Shown here: positions 25,780 through 33,744 of the stretch, piece after piece
Position numbering within the stretch: the first letter of the stretch is position 1
Layout: every line of letters starts with the position of its first letter
Source of the DNA: VAZQ01 sp035263865
Lineage (GTDB): Bacteria > Pseudomonadota > Alphaproteobacteria > Rhizobiales > Xanthobacteraceae
Assembly: GCA_035263865.1 (NCBI GenBank)
Contig: DATFQX010000443.1
Coordinates: forward strand, 22,622-86,621
DNA: 64,000 nt
Direction: 5' to 3'
The notes under the pieces: model-generated
The model's database searches: none
What the model was told of the DNA's origin: nothing
The model's input: only the letters and a program-made list of their open reading frames with translations
Made by a program: the position numbers and the translations under genes

Positions 25780-27863
25780 CGCACGCCCTCGACTCGAACG
25801 GATCTGACGATCAGGATGCCATGCGGGTCGACTTCAAGTTTCTGGCCGGGAAAAACGACGGTGGTCGAGCCGAACTCCTCAACCACGGCCGGGCCGTCGA
25901 GACGGAACGCGGGCGGCAGTGCTGCGCGCTCGTAGACAGGGGTCTCGCCGAAGGCGCCGTCGAAATAGACCGGCCGCACGGACTTGCGCGTCGGTCGGCC
26001 TCGCGTGCTGAGCTTGGGCACTCGCGGCCGCTCCACGAGGCCGAAGCCGGAGACGCAGAAATTGACCAGTTCGATCTTCTGTTCCCCCGCATAATTATAG
26101 CCAAACGTGCGCAGGTGCGCGGCGTGGAACGCGTCGATGAGTGCCGCCAGGAACGCGCTGTCGATCTCACCGGCAGGCGCGGCGACCCGCACTTCCATCG
26201 ATTGGCCGGCATAGCGGATATCGGCTTCGCGTGCGATCCGGATCCGCATGGGATTAATGCCATCGCGTTCAAGACTGTTCACGGCATCTCGTTCCAAGGA
26301 CGCATAGAGCGAGGCCACTGTCGCAAGGTCGACCGCGTCCTCGTGCATCACCTTGGTGATGATGAAATCGGTTCGCCAATCGACGGCAAGCAGCCCGAAG
26401 GCGGACAAGTTGCCAGGGTCGCGCGGAACGATGCACGCCCTCATCCCGAGCAGTTCCATCACTGCCGGCGATTGCGCCGGCCCGGCGCCGCCGAAGGCAA
26501 GCAGCGCGAAGCCGCGCGGGTCGATGCCGCGCTGGATTGTCATCTGGCGAATTGCGTTGGCTTGATTCCAGTTGGCGATCTCGATGATGCCATGGGCGAG
26601 CTGCTCCACGGTCATCGCGCCGGGAAGCCGCGAGGCCAAGGCGGCGAGCCCTGCGCGCGACCGCGAGACGTCGAGCGCAACGCCACCACCGATGAGGGCG
26701 GAAGGGATGCGTCCGAGAACGAGGTTGGCATCAGTGATGGTCGGCTCTGCGCCGCCGTTGGGATAGCACATCGGCCCTGGCTCGGCGCCCGCGCTTTTCG
26801 GCCCCACCTTGAGGTGCCCTTCGCGGCCGATCCACGCGATTGATCCGCCGCCGGTACCAATGGTTCTGATGTCGATCATCGGGATGCGCACAGGAAAGCC
26901 GCCCACCGCGCCGCCGTTCTTGACGTGCGGCTTGCCGTCTTCGATCAGACAGAGATCGGAGGAGGTGCCACCAGCATCGAGCGCGACCACGTCGGGAAAA
27001 CCGGCGATCTCCGCGACCACCGCGCTCGCGAGAGCGCCGGCCGCCGGTCCCGACAGCGCCGTCGTGATCGGCTTGCGCAGCACCTGATCTGCGCTGGCAA
27101 CGCCGCCGCTCGATTGCATCACGAGGAACGGCTTGTCGTGCAACGATGCGCCGAGCTCGTCGTGCACGCGATTGAGATAGCGCTCCATGTGCGGCTTGAC
27201 GAACGCATCGACCAAAGTCGTGACCGCGCGCTCGTACTCGCGATATTCCGGCAGTACCACGCAGGACAGCGACAGTGTGCAATCGGGGTACTCCTGCGCG
27301 AAAATCTCAGCAAGCCGGCGCTCATGGGCGGGATTGGCATATGAGTGCATGAGGCAGATGCCGATCGCGCGCACGCCGTGTCTGCGGAAGAAGTGCGCAG
27401 CCGCACGCGCGCTCGCTTCGTCCAGCGGCCGGATCTCCTCACCGCGGAAGTTCAACCGTCCGCCGACTTCGCGGACGAAACGGAGCGGCACGATGCGCTC
27501 CGGTTTCACCCAGAAGTACGAATTGCCGTAACCTTCCGGCACGGACTGACGCGCGATCTCCAGGAGATGGCGGAAGCCTGCGGTGACGATGAGGCCGAGT
27601 CCGCTGATTGGACCCTGCAGCAGCGCGTTTGTGGCAACGGTTGTGCCGTGGGCGAGGCCGGCGACCTCGGTCGGCGGCTCGTCGATTGCGTTGAGGATCT
27701 CGCGCACGCCGCGAACGAGGCCGATAGCCGGATTGGCGGGCGTGCTCGCAACCTTCGTGACGCGCATGGCGCCCGAGGAACTGTCGACGCAAACGACGTC
27801 GGTGAAGGTGCCGCCGGTATCGATGCCAATGCGCAAACGAGGCTCGTGGGACGCCGATGACAT
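25776..27863 (-). CDS. hyuA: Hydantoinase A / 5-oxoprolinase alpha-type subunit (HyuA), ATP-binding
   Basis: A 695-residue HyuA-like subunit. RIGIDTGGTFTDVVCVD near the N-terminus is the ATPase-like phosphate loop of the family. GLAHGTTVATNALLQ, GPAAGALASAVVAE, DAGGTSSDLCLIEDG and IRTIGTGGGSIAWI follow in the usual order. The start is at MSSASHEP (27863). It precedes hyuB with an ATGA overlap and follows the deacetylase gene by 60 nt. Together with the ring-opening amidohydrolase this suggests sequential opening of cyclic amides. It could instead be an acetone-carboxylase-like paralogue, but the local motifs fit hydantoinase better. Confidence 0.9.
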   Translation of the reverse strand: MSSASHEPRLRIGIDTGGTFTDVVCVDSSSGAMRVTKVASTPANPAIGLVRGVREILNAIDEPPTEVAGLAHGTTVATNALLQGPISGLGLIVTAGFRHLLEIARQSVPEGYGNSYFWVKPERIVPLRFVREVGGRLNFRGEEIRPLDEASARAAAHFFRRHGVRAIGICLMHSYANPAHERRLAEIFAQEYPDCTLSLSCVVLPEYREYERAVTTLVDAFVKPHMERYLNRVHDELGASLHDKPFLVMQSSGGVASADQVLRKPITTALSGPAAGALASAVVAEIAGFPDVVALDAGGTSSDLCLIEDGKPHVKNGGAVGGFPVRIPMIDIRTIGTGGGSIAWIGREGHLKVGPKSAGAEPGPMCYPNGGAEPTITDANLVLGRIPSALIGGGVALDVSRSRAGLAALASRLPGAMTVEQLAHGIIEIANWNQANAIRQMTIQRGIDPRGFALLAFGGAGPAQSPAVMELLGMRACIVPRDPGNLSAFGLLAVDWRTDFIITKVMHEDAVDLATVASLYASLERDAVNSLERDGINPMRIRIAREADIRYAGQSMEVRVAAPAGEIDSAFLAALIDAFHAAHLRTFGYNYAGEQKIELVNFCVSGFGLVERPRVPKLSTRGRPTRKSVRPVYFDGAFGETPVYERAALPPAFRLDGPAVVEEFGSTTVVFPGQKLEVDPHGILIVRSVRVEGVR

Positions 27864-27923
27864 GCCGCGCTCGCTCCGGAAGCGATGCAATCGAGCTTGT
27901 TTTGGCCGAGATGGGCCGAGGCT

Positions 27924-28823
27924 TCAACTGCCCGGAATGAGGCCTTTGGGCAGCGAGAAGCAGTACTTGGCGATGTCTGCCGCGCGTGTGTACCAGACGC
28001 GGTCCTTGTGCTTGTGCTCGACGCAGTGCTTGATGGCTTGGCGCACCGGCCGCAGTCGGAACGGCTGTCCGACGATGAAGCCGTGCAAAGCGAGCGCAAA
28101 GACGAGCGGTTGGCGCTCCGATTGCTCCAACATTTCCTCGAACTGATCGACGATCATTTCGGCGAACTCACGGCCGGTATGATCGCGATGCGCTTGTGAT
28201 CCCGCGTCGTTCAGTTCCATGGGATAGGGGACCGAGAGCAACGGACCTGCGCGCGTTTGCATCCAGATCGGCTGGTCATCGACCGGCCAATCGAGCAAGT
28301 GCGTATAGCCGGCCTCTTTGAGCAGATCCGGCGTGATGTTGGATTCGAGCGCGCCGGGTCCCATCCAACCCGTCGGCCGTACGCCCACGTGTTTCTCGAG
28401 TACGGCGGTGCATTCCTCGATCGCGCGCGCCTCGTCCTGCTCCCACATCCCCCGCAGCAGCTCGGCATTCGTGCGCCCGTGACCGAGCACGTCGTCACCG
28501 CGCGCTCTGATCTTTTCCACGATCTGCGGGTAGTGATAGCACACGCTGCTGTTTAACAGGATGGAGGCGGGCAGCTTCAGCTCGTCGAGCATTTCGAAGA
28601 AGCGCCAATTGCCGATGCGGTTTCCATAGTCGCGCCACGCGAAGTTGCGCGTCGTCTGCTGCCCACTGCGCACCGGGTCCATCCCCAGCCCAGCGCCGAA
28701 CGCGAAGTGCTCGATGTTGAGCGCGATATAGAAGGCAAGCCGCCTGTCACCCGGCCAACTATAGTCTTTCCGCTCGACGATCGGCGAATAGGCATAGCGG
28801 TTGTGGGCGGGGAGTTTCAGCAT
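27924..28823 (-). CDS. Polysaccharide deacetylase-family hydrolase (PuuE allantoinase-like)
   Basis: A 299-residue NodB-fold protein. NRYAYSPIVERKDYSWPGDRRLAFYIALN resembles the start of the PuuE group, polysaccharide-deacetylase-like enzymes that include metal-independent allantoinases and other amide hydrolases. LLNSSVCYHYP and DDVLGHGRTNAELL match the catalytic region, and LALHGFIVGQPFR the C-terminal histidine motif. The start at 28823 (MLKLPAHN) is preceded by GGAGG at proper distance; upstream ATGs at 28835 and 28853 lack this. It is the first gene of the cyclic-amide operon. A role as an amidohydrolase in that pathway is inferred, while true allantoinase activity is only one possibility. 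Confidence 0.8.
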   Translation of the reverse strand: MLKLPAHNRYAYSPIVERKDYSWPGDRRLAFYIALNIEHFAFGAGLGMDPVRSGQQTTRNFAWRDYGNRIGNWRFFEMLDELKLPASILLNSSVCYHYPQIVEKIRARGDDVLGHGRTNAELLRGMWEQDEARAIEECTAVLEKHVGVRPTGWMGPGALESNITPDLLKEAGYTHLLDWPVDDQPIWMQTRAGPLLSVPYPMELNDAGSQAHRDHTGREFAEMIVDQFEEMLEQSERQPLVFALALHGFIVGQPFRLRPVRQAIKHCVEHKHKDRVWYTRAADIAKYCFSLPKGLIPGS

Positions 28824-28963
28824 GGGATCCTCCATCTCGGCAATTGTTGCCATCCAATGATGTGGCTTTGACCGTGGGGCAGCCTACCCTTCGCGAAGAG
28901 CGGCCCGAAATGTGATATCATCTCCAAACAGCGGCTGGCACACGCTAGAGCGTTCGAGAACAT

Positions 28964-29854
28964 ATGCGATCCGACGTCGATCGGCAGCTCCCGCGGGCCG
29001 GCGAAATTTTTCTGGATCACCTCGCCCATTTTGTGCCTGACGCCGAGGCAGCGAGCCGTGCGCTGGCACGCGCCGGCTTTGCTCCTACGCCCATTTCTGT
29101 TCAGGTCAATCCAGACCCGGACGGAGCGCCGCGTCCCACTGGCACCGGCAACGTCACCGCCATGTTCGCGCGTGGCTACATCGAAATCCTATTCAAAACC
29201 TCCGACGCTCCTCTCGCCCGCGAATTCGAGGCTGGTCTCGCGCGCCATCCCGGCGTGCATTTGATGGCCTTTGCGGTGGCCGATGCCGCCGCTGCGCGGC
29301 GCCGACTCGCGGAGGGCGGGTTTCGGGTGCGGCCTCTGGTGGAGATGCAGCGCCCGGTCGATGCCGAAGGACAAGCCGCGACTGCGGCCTTTACGATTGC
29401 GCGCGTCGAACCAGGCGAGATGCCGGAGGGCCGCATCCAAGTCCTGACCCATCGCACTGAGCGCGCCGTCTGGCAGCCACGCTGGCTCTCCCATCCCAAC
29501 GGCGCGTGGGCGCTAAAGCGCGTCCTCATTGCGGTGGCCGATGTGCACGAGACAGCTCGGCGGTTTGCCCGTTTCACCGGCCGTGCACCGGCACCTATGC
29601 CATTCGGCCAGACAATCGCGCTCGATCGCGGTCGCGTCGATCTCCTCGCCGCCGATGAATTCGGTCGCATACTGCCGGAGGTGCCGATCCCATCGCTGCC
29701 TTTCGTCGGAGCGTATAAGATCAGGGTGCAGTCGCTGACGTTGGCGGCCGACTTGCTGACGCAGGCCGGCCTCCTCGTGCGGCAGCGCGATCGCGAGCTG
29801 GTCTCGATATTCCCCCCAGAGCTCGGGCATGGCGCTTGGCTGTTTGCGGAATGA
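28964..29854 (+). CDS. VOC-superfamily glyoxalase-like domain protein
   Basis: A 296-residue cytoplasmic protein resembling the Glyoxalase_3 group of the vicinal-oxygen-chelate superfamily. It starts with IFLDHLAHFVPDAEAASRAL, the usual first beta-alpha unit with a metal-ligand His, followed by NVTAMFARGYIEIL and HPGVHLMAFAVADAAAA. A second, weaker VOC-like unit begins near ALKRVLIAVADVHETA. It is divergent from the cyclic-amide operon (140 nt between starts). Substrate unknown. Such proteins often accompany catabolic genes, but no direct link is visible. Confidence 0.75.
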   Translation: MRSDVDRQLPRAGEIFLDHLAHFVPDAEAASRALARAGFAPTPISVQVNPDPDGAPRPTGTGNVTAMFARGYIEILFKTSDAPLAREFEAGLARHPGVHLMAFAVADAAAARRRLAEGGFRVRPLVEMQRPVDAEGQAATAAFTIARVEPGEMPEGRIQVLTHRTERAVWQPRWLSHPNGAWALKRVLIAVADVHETARRFARFTGRAPAPMPFGQTIALDRGRVDLLAADEFGRILPEVPIPSLPFVGAYKIRVQSLTLAADLLTQAGLLVRQRDRELVSIFPPELGHGAWLFAE

Positions 29855-30280
29855 ACCGCAATAGGTCGCGTCAAGCGCGTTTCGCGCGAACCAGGCGCCC
29901 TGGAGAGCAGCATTCGCCGTAGCGGGGGTCGAGCCGCATCTTTCACCTCTTCAAAGGCAGGCCAATGGCGCTTGTGCTCGCGAAAACTGTGCTCCTCGGA
30001 GGGTCGCCGCTCACCGACAGCGACAGAATCAGCCTCGCCGTATCCAGTGCCAACCAGCGCATTAGCGTATGGTCAATCGTGTCCTCGCCCAGCCAATTGA
30101 GCTCCCGCAGCCGTGTCCGGCCAGTGCGCAGCGCCTCGCGTAGCCAGGCAGGCCGGCGCTGCCGGCATCAACACCGGGGATTCTCAGCCAATCACCATTG
30201 AACACCGGCGATGAGGTCGAAATGCTTTGCGGATCAGATCAACGACATGGCCGGAAAGCTGCACCCCACCATGAAAAGCG
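29855..30280. other. Intergenic region with gene debris
   Basis: This 426-bp stretch holds only the mnmA relic at 30046-30140. Short open frames on both strands show no recognisable motif. It separates the VOC gene from a pair of solute-binding paralogues that face away, and the sequence looks like decayed DNA. Confidence 0.5.
30046..30140 (-). pseudogene. Degenerate fragment of mnmA (tRNA 2-thiouridylase C-terminal region)
   Basis: About 95 nt align with 40312-40405 inside the intact mnmA of this window, at roughly 70-75 percent nucleotide identity by eye. The minus-strand translation REALRTGRTRLRELNWLGED parallels REALRTSRMRLREVNWLGGD of MnmA. A one-base difference then shifts the frame, and the conserved GWH reappears in the next frame. 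There is no start or remainder of the gene, so this is a relic rather than a functional copy. Confidence 0.65.
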
Positions 30281-31321
30281 TTATTCGATCACCTCATTGG
30301 CGCGCATCATAAATGCCTCAGGGACGGTCAGCCCGAGCGCCTTCGCGGTCTTAAGGTTGAGAATGAGATCAAATTTGATCGGCTGCTCGACTGGGATGTC
30401 GGCCGGTTTCGCTCCCCGCAAAATCTTGTCGACGTAATCACCGGCACGCCGGAAAAGGTCCGGAAAGTTTGGTCCGTAGGACATTAGACCTCCCGCGAGG
30501 ACGTACTCGCGAAACGCATATACCGTCGGCAGATTCGCGTCGATCGCTGAGGTATTGATAAGGGTTCGATATGTCGTCAGGAGCGGATCAGTAGAAACGT
30601 AAAGCCCATCCACACGGCCCTTGAGTGACTCGATGCCGGGAATGATATCCTCCGTTTTTGAGATTTCGAGTCTCGTGACCTGGACGCCGAGCTTGGGCCC
30701 AACCGACTGCACTTCATTCATCTCCAATGCAGCGTTAGGGGTGTAGACATTGCCCATGACGGCTAGCCGTTGGAGGCCAGGGACAAGTCTGTGCAACTGC
30801 TCTAGCCGCTTGCCGGCAAGATCGGTCTGCTGGTTCGAGAGGCCTGTCACGTTGCCACCCGGACGCGCCAAGCTGGCGACGAGTCCGGTGCCGATGGGAT
30901 CCCCCGCCGCCGCAAAGACAATCGGAATTGTCGTGGTTGCATTCTTGGCGGCTGCCACCGCCGCCGTACTCGCCGTCACGATGATATCGACCTTGCGGCG
31001 TACAAACTCGTCCGCAAATTCGACGTAGCGGTCCTCCCGCCCTTCCGCCCAGCGATACTCGATGGCGATGTTCCGACCGTCTACCCAGCCGAGTTCACGC
31101 AACCTCTGCTGAAAAGGTGGGATGAATGCGCTCCAGATTGAAGGGGTCGTCGCGCCCAAAAACCCAATCGTCGGTAACTTGTCCTGCTGGGCGTGTGCGG
31201 ACAGCGGACAGACCGCAGTTGCTAGCGCCGCACCGCACAGCAACGCGAAGACTTTCCGCCGACGCAAGTCGTTCGTTGGCGCGGTCAAAAGCATTGGCGC
31301 GCTAACCAGGTTTCGCAGCAT
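30281..31321 (-). CDS. ABC-type substrate-binding protein (ABC_sub_bind family), exported
   Basis: A 346-residue binding protein. The N-terminus carries a basic stretch DLRRRK followed by VFALLCGAALATAVCPLSAHA, a signal peptide with cleavage near AHAQQ. IGFLGATTPSIWSAF, YRWAEGREDRY, LARPGGNVTGLS and GGLMSYGPNFPDLFRRAGDYV are hallmarks of this periplasmic family. The C-terminal FDLILNLKTAKALGLTVPE also matches. AAGGAGG lies 13 nt before the ATG, a little far. The preceding paralogue ends 82 nt upstream. Both are probably products of tandem duplication. Transport partners are absent here, and the ligand is unknown. Confidence 0.85.
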   Translation of the reverse strand: MLRNLVSAPMLLTAPTNDLRRRKVFALLCGAALATAVCPLSAHAQQDKLPTIGFLGATTPSIWSAFIPPFQQRLRELGWVDGRNIAIEYRWAEGREDRYVEFADEFVRRKVDIIVTASTAAVAAAKNATTTIPIVFAAAGDPIGTGLVASLARPGGNVTGLSNQQTDLAGKRLEQLHRLVPGLQRLAVMGNVYTPNAALEMNEVQSVGPKLGVQVTRLEISKTEDIIPGIESLKGRVDGLYVSTDPLLTTYRTLINTSAIDANLPTVYAFREYVLAGGLMSYGPNFPDLFRRAGDYVDKILRGAKPADIPVEQPIKFDLILNLKTAKALGLTVPEAFMMRANEVIE

Positions 31322-31359
31322 CGCACAGGCAGCCTCCTTCCGGCGGCCTTCGGGCGCCG

Positions 31360-31381
31360 ACCTTCCCGCGCGCGGGAAGGT
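31360..31381. repeat. 22-bp perfect palindrome between the two solute-binding paralogues
   Basis: ACCTTCCCGCG at 31360-31370 is followed directly by its exact reverse complement at 31371-31381, with no loop. It lies in the 82-nt gap between the two minus-strand genes. There is no U-tract. It may be an operator, an attenuating hairpin or a small repeat. Confidence 0.5.
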
Positions 31382-31403
31382 TATTCGAAAATCTCGCCTG
31401 CCG

Positions 31404-32339
31404 TCACCTGATCACCTTCGCGCGAGCACGGACGCCCTTCGGTATCCGGAGGCCGAGCGCGTTCGCGGTGTTTTGGTTGATGACAAGTTCGTGCTTCTTC
31501 TGCAGCTCGACTGGGAGATCGGCCGCCGGTGTTCCACGCAGAATTTTGTCCACGAGTTCTGCCGCGCGCTCAAACATAATCCGGAAGTCCGGTCCATAGG
31601 ACATCAGACCGCCGGTCTCAGTATAGTCTCGAAATGCATGCATGGTCGGCAGCTTCACGCTCGCCGCCGAAGTATTGATGGCAATTTGGTTGGTGGTCAT
31701 TAACGGGTCAGTGCAAACAAAAAGCGCATCCGCCTGGCCTTGCAGTCTCTTGATGGCGGGCGCGATCTGTGCCGCTCGTCGGACGTCGCATATGACGGTC
31801 TCGATCCTAAGGCTGCGGGCTCTTCTTTGGATCCGATCCATCTCCAACGGGATGTTGCGACTACCGCGATTACCCATAATCGCCAGCCGCCGCAGACCGG
31901 GGACAACTTTGCGCAATTGGTCGAGTCGCTCGACGGCAAGATCGGTCTGCCCATTTGACATGCCTGTGACATTTCGTCCGGGGCGCGCGAGGCTGGCAAC
32001 CAACTTGGTACGCACCGGATCCCCGGCCGCCGCGAAGATGATCGGGATTGCCGATGTTGCCTTCTTCGCCGCCATAGCTGGCGCAGTTCCGGACGTGACG
32101 ATGACATCGACGTTGCGCCGGACGAAGTCTTGCGCAAACCGCGCGTAGCGGTCCTGCCGTCCTTCGGCCCAGCGATAATCAATGGCTATATTGCTGCCAT
32201 TGATCCAGTCGAGCTCGCGCAATCTCTGCTCGAAAGCTGCGAGGAACGCGCTCCAGATCGAAGGCGTAGTCGCGCCTAGGAAGCCGATGGTCGCCTGCCT
32301 CGCCCAACTACGATGCAGGGTAAACTCCCGCGATGCCAT
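31404..32339 (-). CDS. ABC_sub_bind family protein lacking a signal peptide
   Basis: A 311-residue paralogue of the downstream gene, sharing IGFLGATTPSIWSAF, YRWAEGRQDRY, LARPGRNVTGMS and GGLMSYGPDF. Its N-terminus, MASREFTLHRSWARQATIGF, has no hydrophobic core and joins the mature domain directly, so the predicted product would stay in the cytoplasm. Upstream sequence shows no in-frame signal peptide. Either the 5' end was lost by deletion or the protein has a new role. Conserved-position changes (GRN for GGN in the Pro-Gly loop, a basic C-terminus ending KVIR) also suggest relaxed selection. It may be a decaying duplicate. Confidence 0.65.
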   Translation of the reverse strand: MASREFTLHRSWARQATIGFLGATTPSIWSAFLAAFEQRLRELDWINGSNIAIDYRWAEGRQDRYARFAQDFVRRNVDVIVTSGTAPAMAAKKATSAIPIIFAAAGDPVRTKLVASLARPGRNVTGMSNGQTDLAVERLDQLRKVVPGLRRLAIMGNRGSRNIPLEMDRIQRRARSLRIETVICDVRRAAQIAPAIKRLQGQADALFVCTDPLMTTNQIAINTSAASVKLPTMHAFRDYTETGGLMSYGPDFRIMFERAAELVDKILRGTPAADLPVELQKKHELVINQNTANALGLRIPKGVRARAKVIR

Positions 32340-32580
32340 CTATCCCTCCCATGACGTAGCGCTGGCCACATCCGCCGGCGGGCGATTGAAACCATTTAAA
32401 GCTCCTCGCGCGCGAGTCAATCGTCAAGGTCCCTAGATTTGATTGGCACGACTGTGCTTTCGGTCGCTCCGACCGGATTTATCATCTTCGGCGGCCATCG
32501 AGTGGGAACACCTCACACGGGTTGGCACGAATCATACAAACGCAAACAACGTAGCACCGTATGCTAAGGTCGGACGAGGC

Positions 32581-33636
32581 ATGGTTATGGGCGACGTACG
32601 TGTTAACCATAGGGCGCTTACACGGTTCGTGACCGCCGTCTTTTCCGCAACCGGAATGGGCACCTCCGACGCCGGGACAGTAGCGGAAGTGCTGGTGTGG
32701 GCAAATGAGCGTGGCATCGACTCCCACGGTGTCATGCGTATACCGAGTTATCTGACGGAAATTAAGAACGGGAAGTTCAACCCCACAGCGCAGCCCCTGA
32801 CGCGACGGCTGCTCCCGGCAACGTTCATGATGGATTGTCACAGAGCGGCGGGTCCCGTTTGCATGACGCATGCCGCTGCGCTGGCGATCGAATTGGCGCA
32901 CGAGTTCGGCGTTGGGGTCGGATTGCTGAGCGACCCCCATCATCTGGGCGCCATCGGGCGTTATGCCCAATCGATCGCGGAACGTGGATACGTCGCCCTC
33001 GTCATCCTGGCGGGCCTGCCGTTCATGGCCTATCACGGCGCCAAGGTGGCAAGCATTGGAACCAGCCCGGTCGCGATCGGCATCCCCGGACCGGATCCGC
33101 AAAACGCGCCGCTGTTGCTCGACATGGCAACAAGCGTTGCGGCATCAGGCCGCATCCGCCAAGCCGCGGTGGAAGGGAGAGCAATTCCCGAAGGGATCGC
33201 GATCGATGCCGATGGCAAGCCCACGACAGACGCAGGCCAGGCCGCAGCCATGCTTCCCGTCGGTGGGCCGAAAGGTTCAGGCCTGTCGCTGATGTTCGAA
33301 TGCCTGACCGGGATCCTCGCAGGGACGCCAATTATCGCGCCGCTTGGCCGTTCGAGTGGCGCGAAAGCGCCAATTCAGAATGCCATGATCATTGTCCTTA
33401 ACATCGCAAACTTTCGTCCCTCAACTGACTATCGTCGCGATATCCAACAGCTGAAAGAGGTGGTGAAGGCACTACCCCGACGCGACGGCTTTAGTGAATT
33501 GCTGCTACCCGGCGAGCGCGGAGACCGAGAGGCAAAGCTACGTCGGCGTATCGGAATTCCATTATCTGGGAAGCTTTGGACTGAGTTGGATAACCTTGCG
33601 CGGGAGCTTGGTGTCTCGCGACTTAGGCCTTTGTAA
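32581..33636 (+). CDS. Ldh-family NAD(P)-dependent dehydrogenase (malate/L-sulfolactate/ureidoglycolate DH type)
   Basis: A 351-residue member of the Ldh2 family of 2-hydroxyacid dehydrogenases. ANERGIDSHGVMRIPSYL with the conserved SHG, SDPHHLGAIGRYAQ with the catalytic His, GTSPVAIGIPG and PVGGPKGSGLSLM are all present, and length is normal. The frame opens 46 codons earlier, but the first part looks non-coding. ATGs at 32581 and 32587 are both possible; GAGG at 32575-32578 favours the second. It is divergent from the solute-binding paralogues. The C-terminal 70 residues vary from close relatives. Substrate not predictable. Confidence 0.82.
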   Translation: MVMGDVRVNHRALTRFVTAVFSATGMGTSDAGTVAEVLVWANERGIDSHGVMRIPSYLTEIKNGKFNPTAQPLTRRLLPATFMMDCHRAAGPVCMTHAAALAIELAHEFGVGVGLLSDPHHLGAIGRYAQSIAERGYVALVILAGLPFMAYHGAKVASIGTSPVAIGIPGPDPQNAPLLLDMATSVAASGRIRQAAVEGRAIPEGIAIDADGKPTTDAGQAAAMLPVGGPKGSGLSLMFECLTGILAGTPIIAPLGRSSGAKAPIQNAMIIVLNIANFRPSTDYRRDIQQLKEVVKALPRRDGFSELLLPGERGDREAKLRRRIGIPLSGKLWTELDNLARELGVSRLRPL

Positions 33637-33744
33637 GATCTGACGGTTCCTGGGAATCTGAATGATCCAGCCTAGTTGTTAAGAGGCTCTCCCAAAACCA
33701 AGCCACGATGGCGCTGCTATCGCTGGTACATAGGTACCCGATAA

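Noticed and set aside
29965..30201. A 78-codon plus-strand frame
   Set aside because: It runs antisense to the mnmA relic and has no motif.
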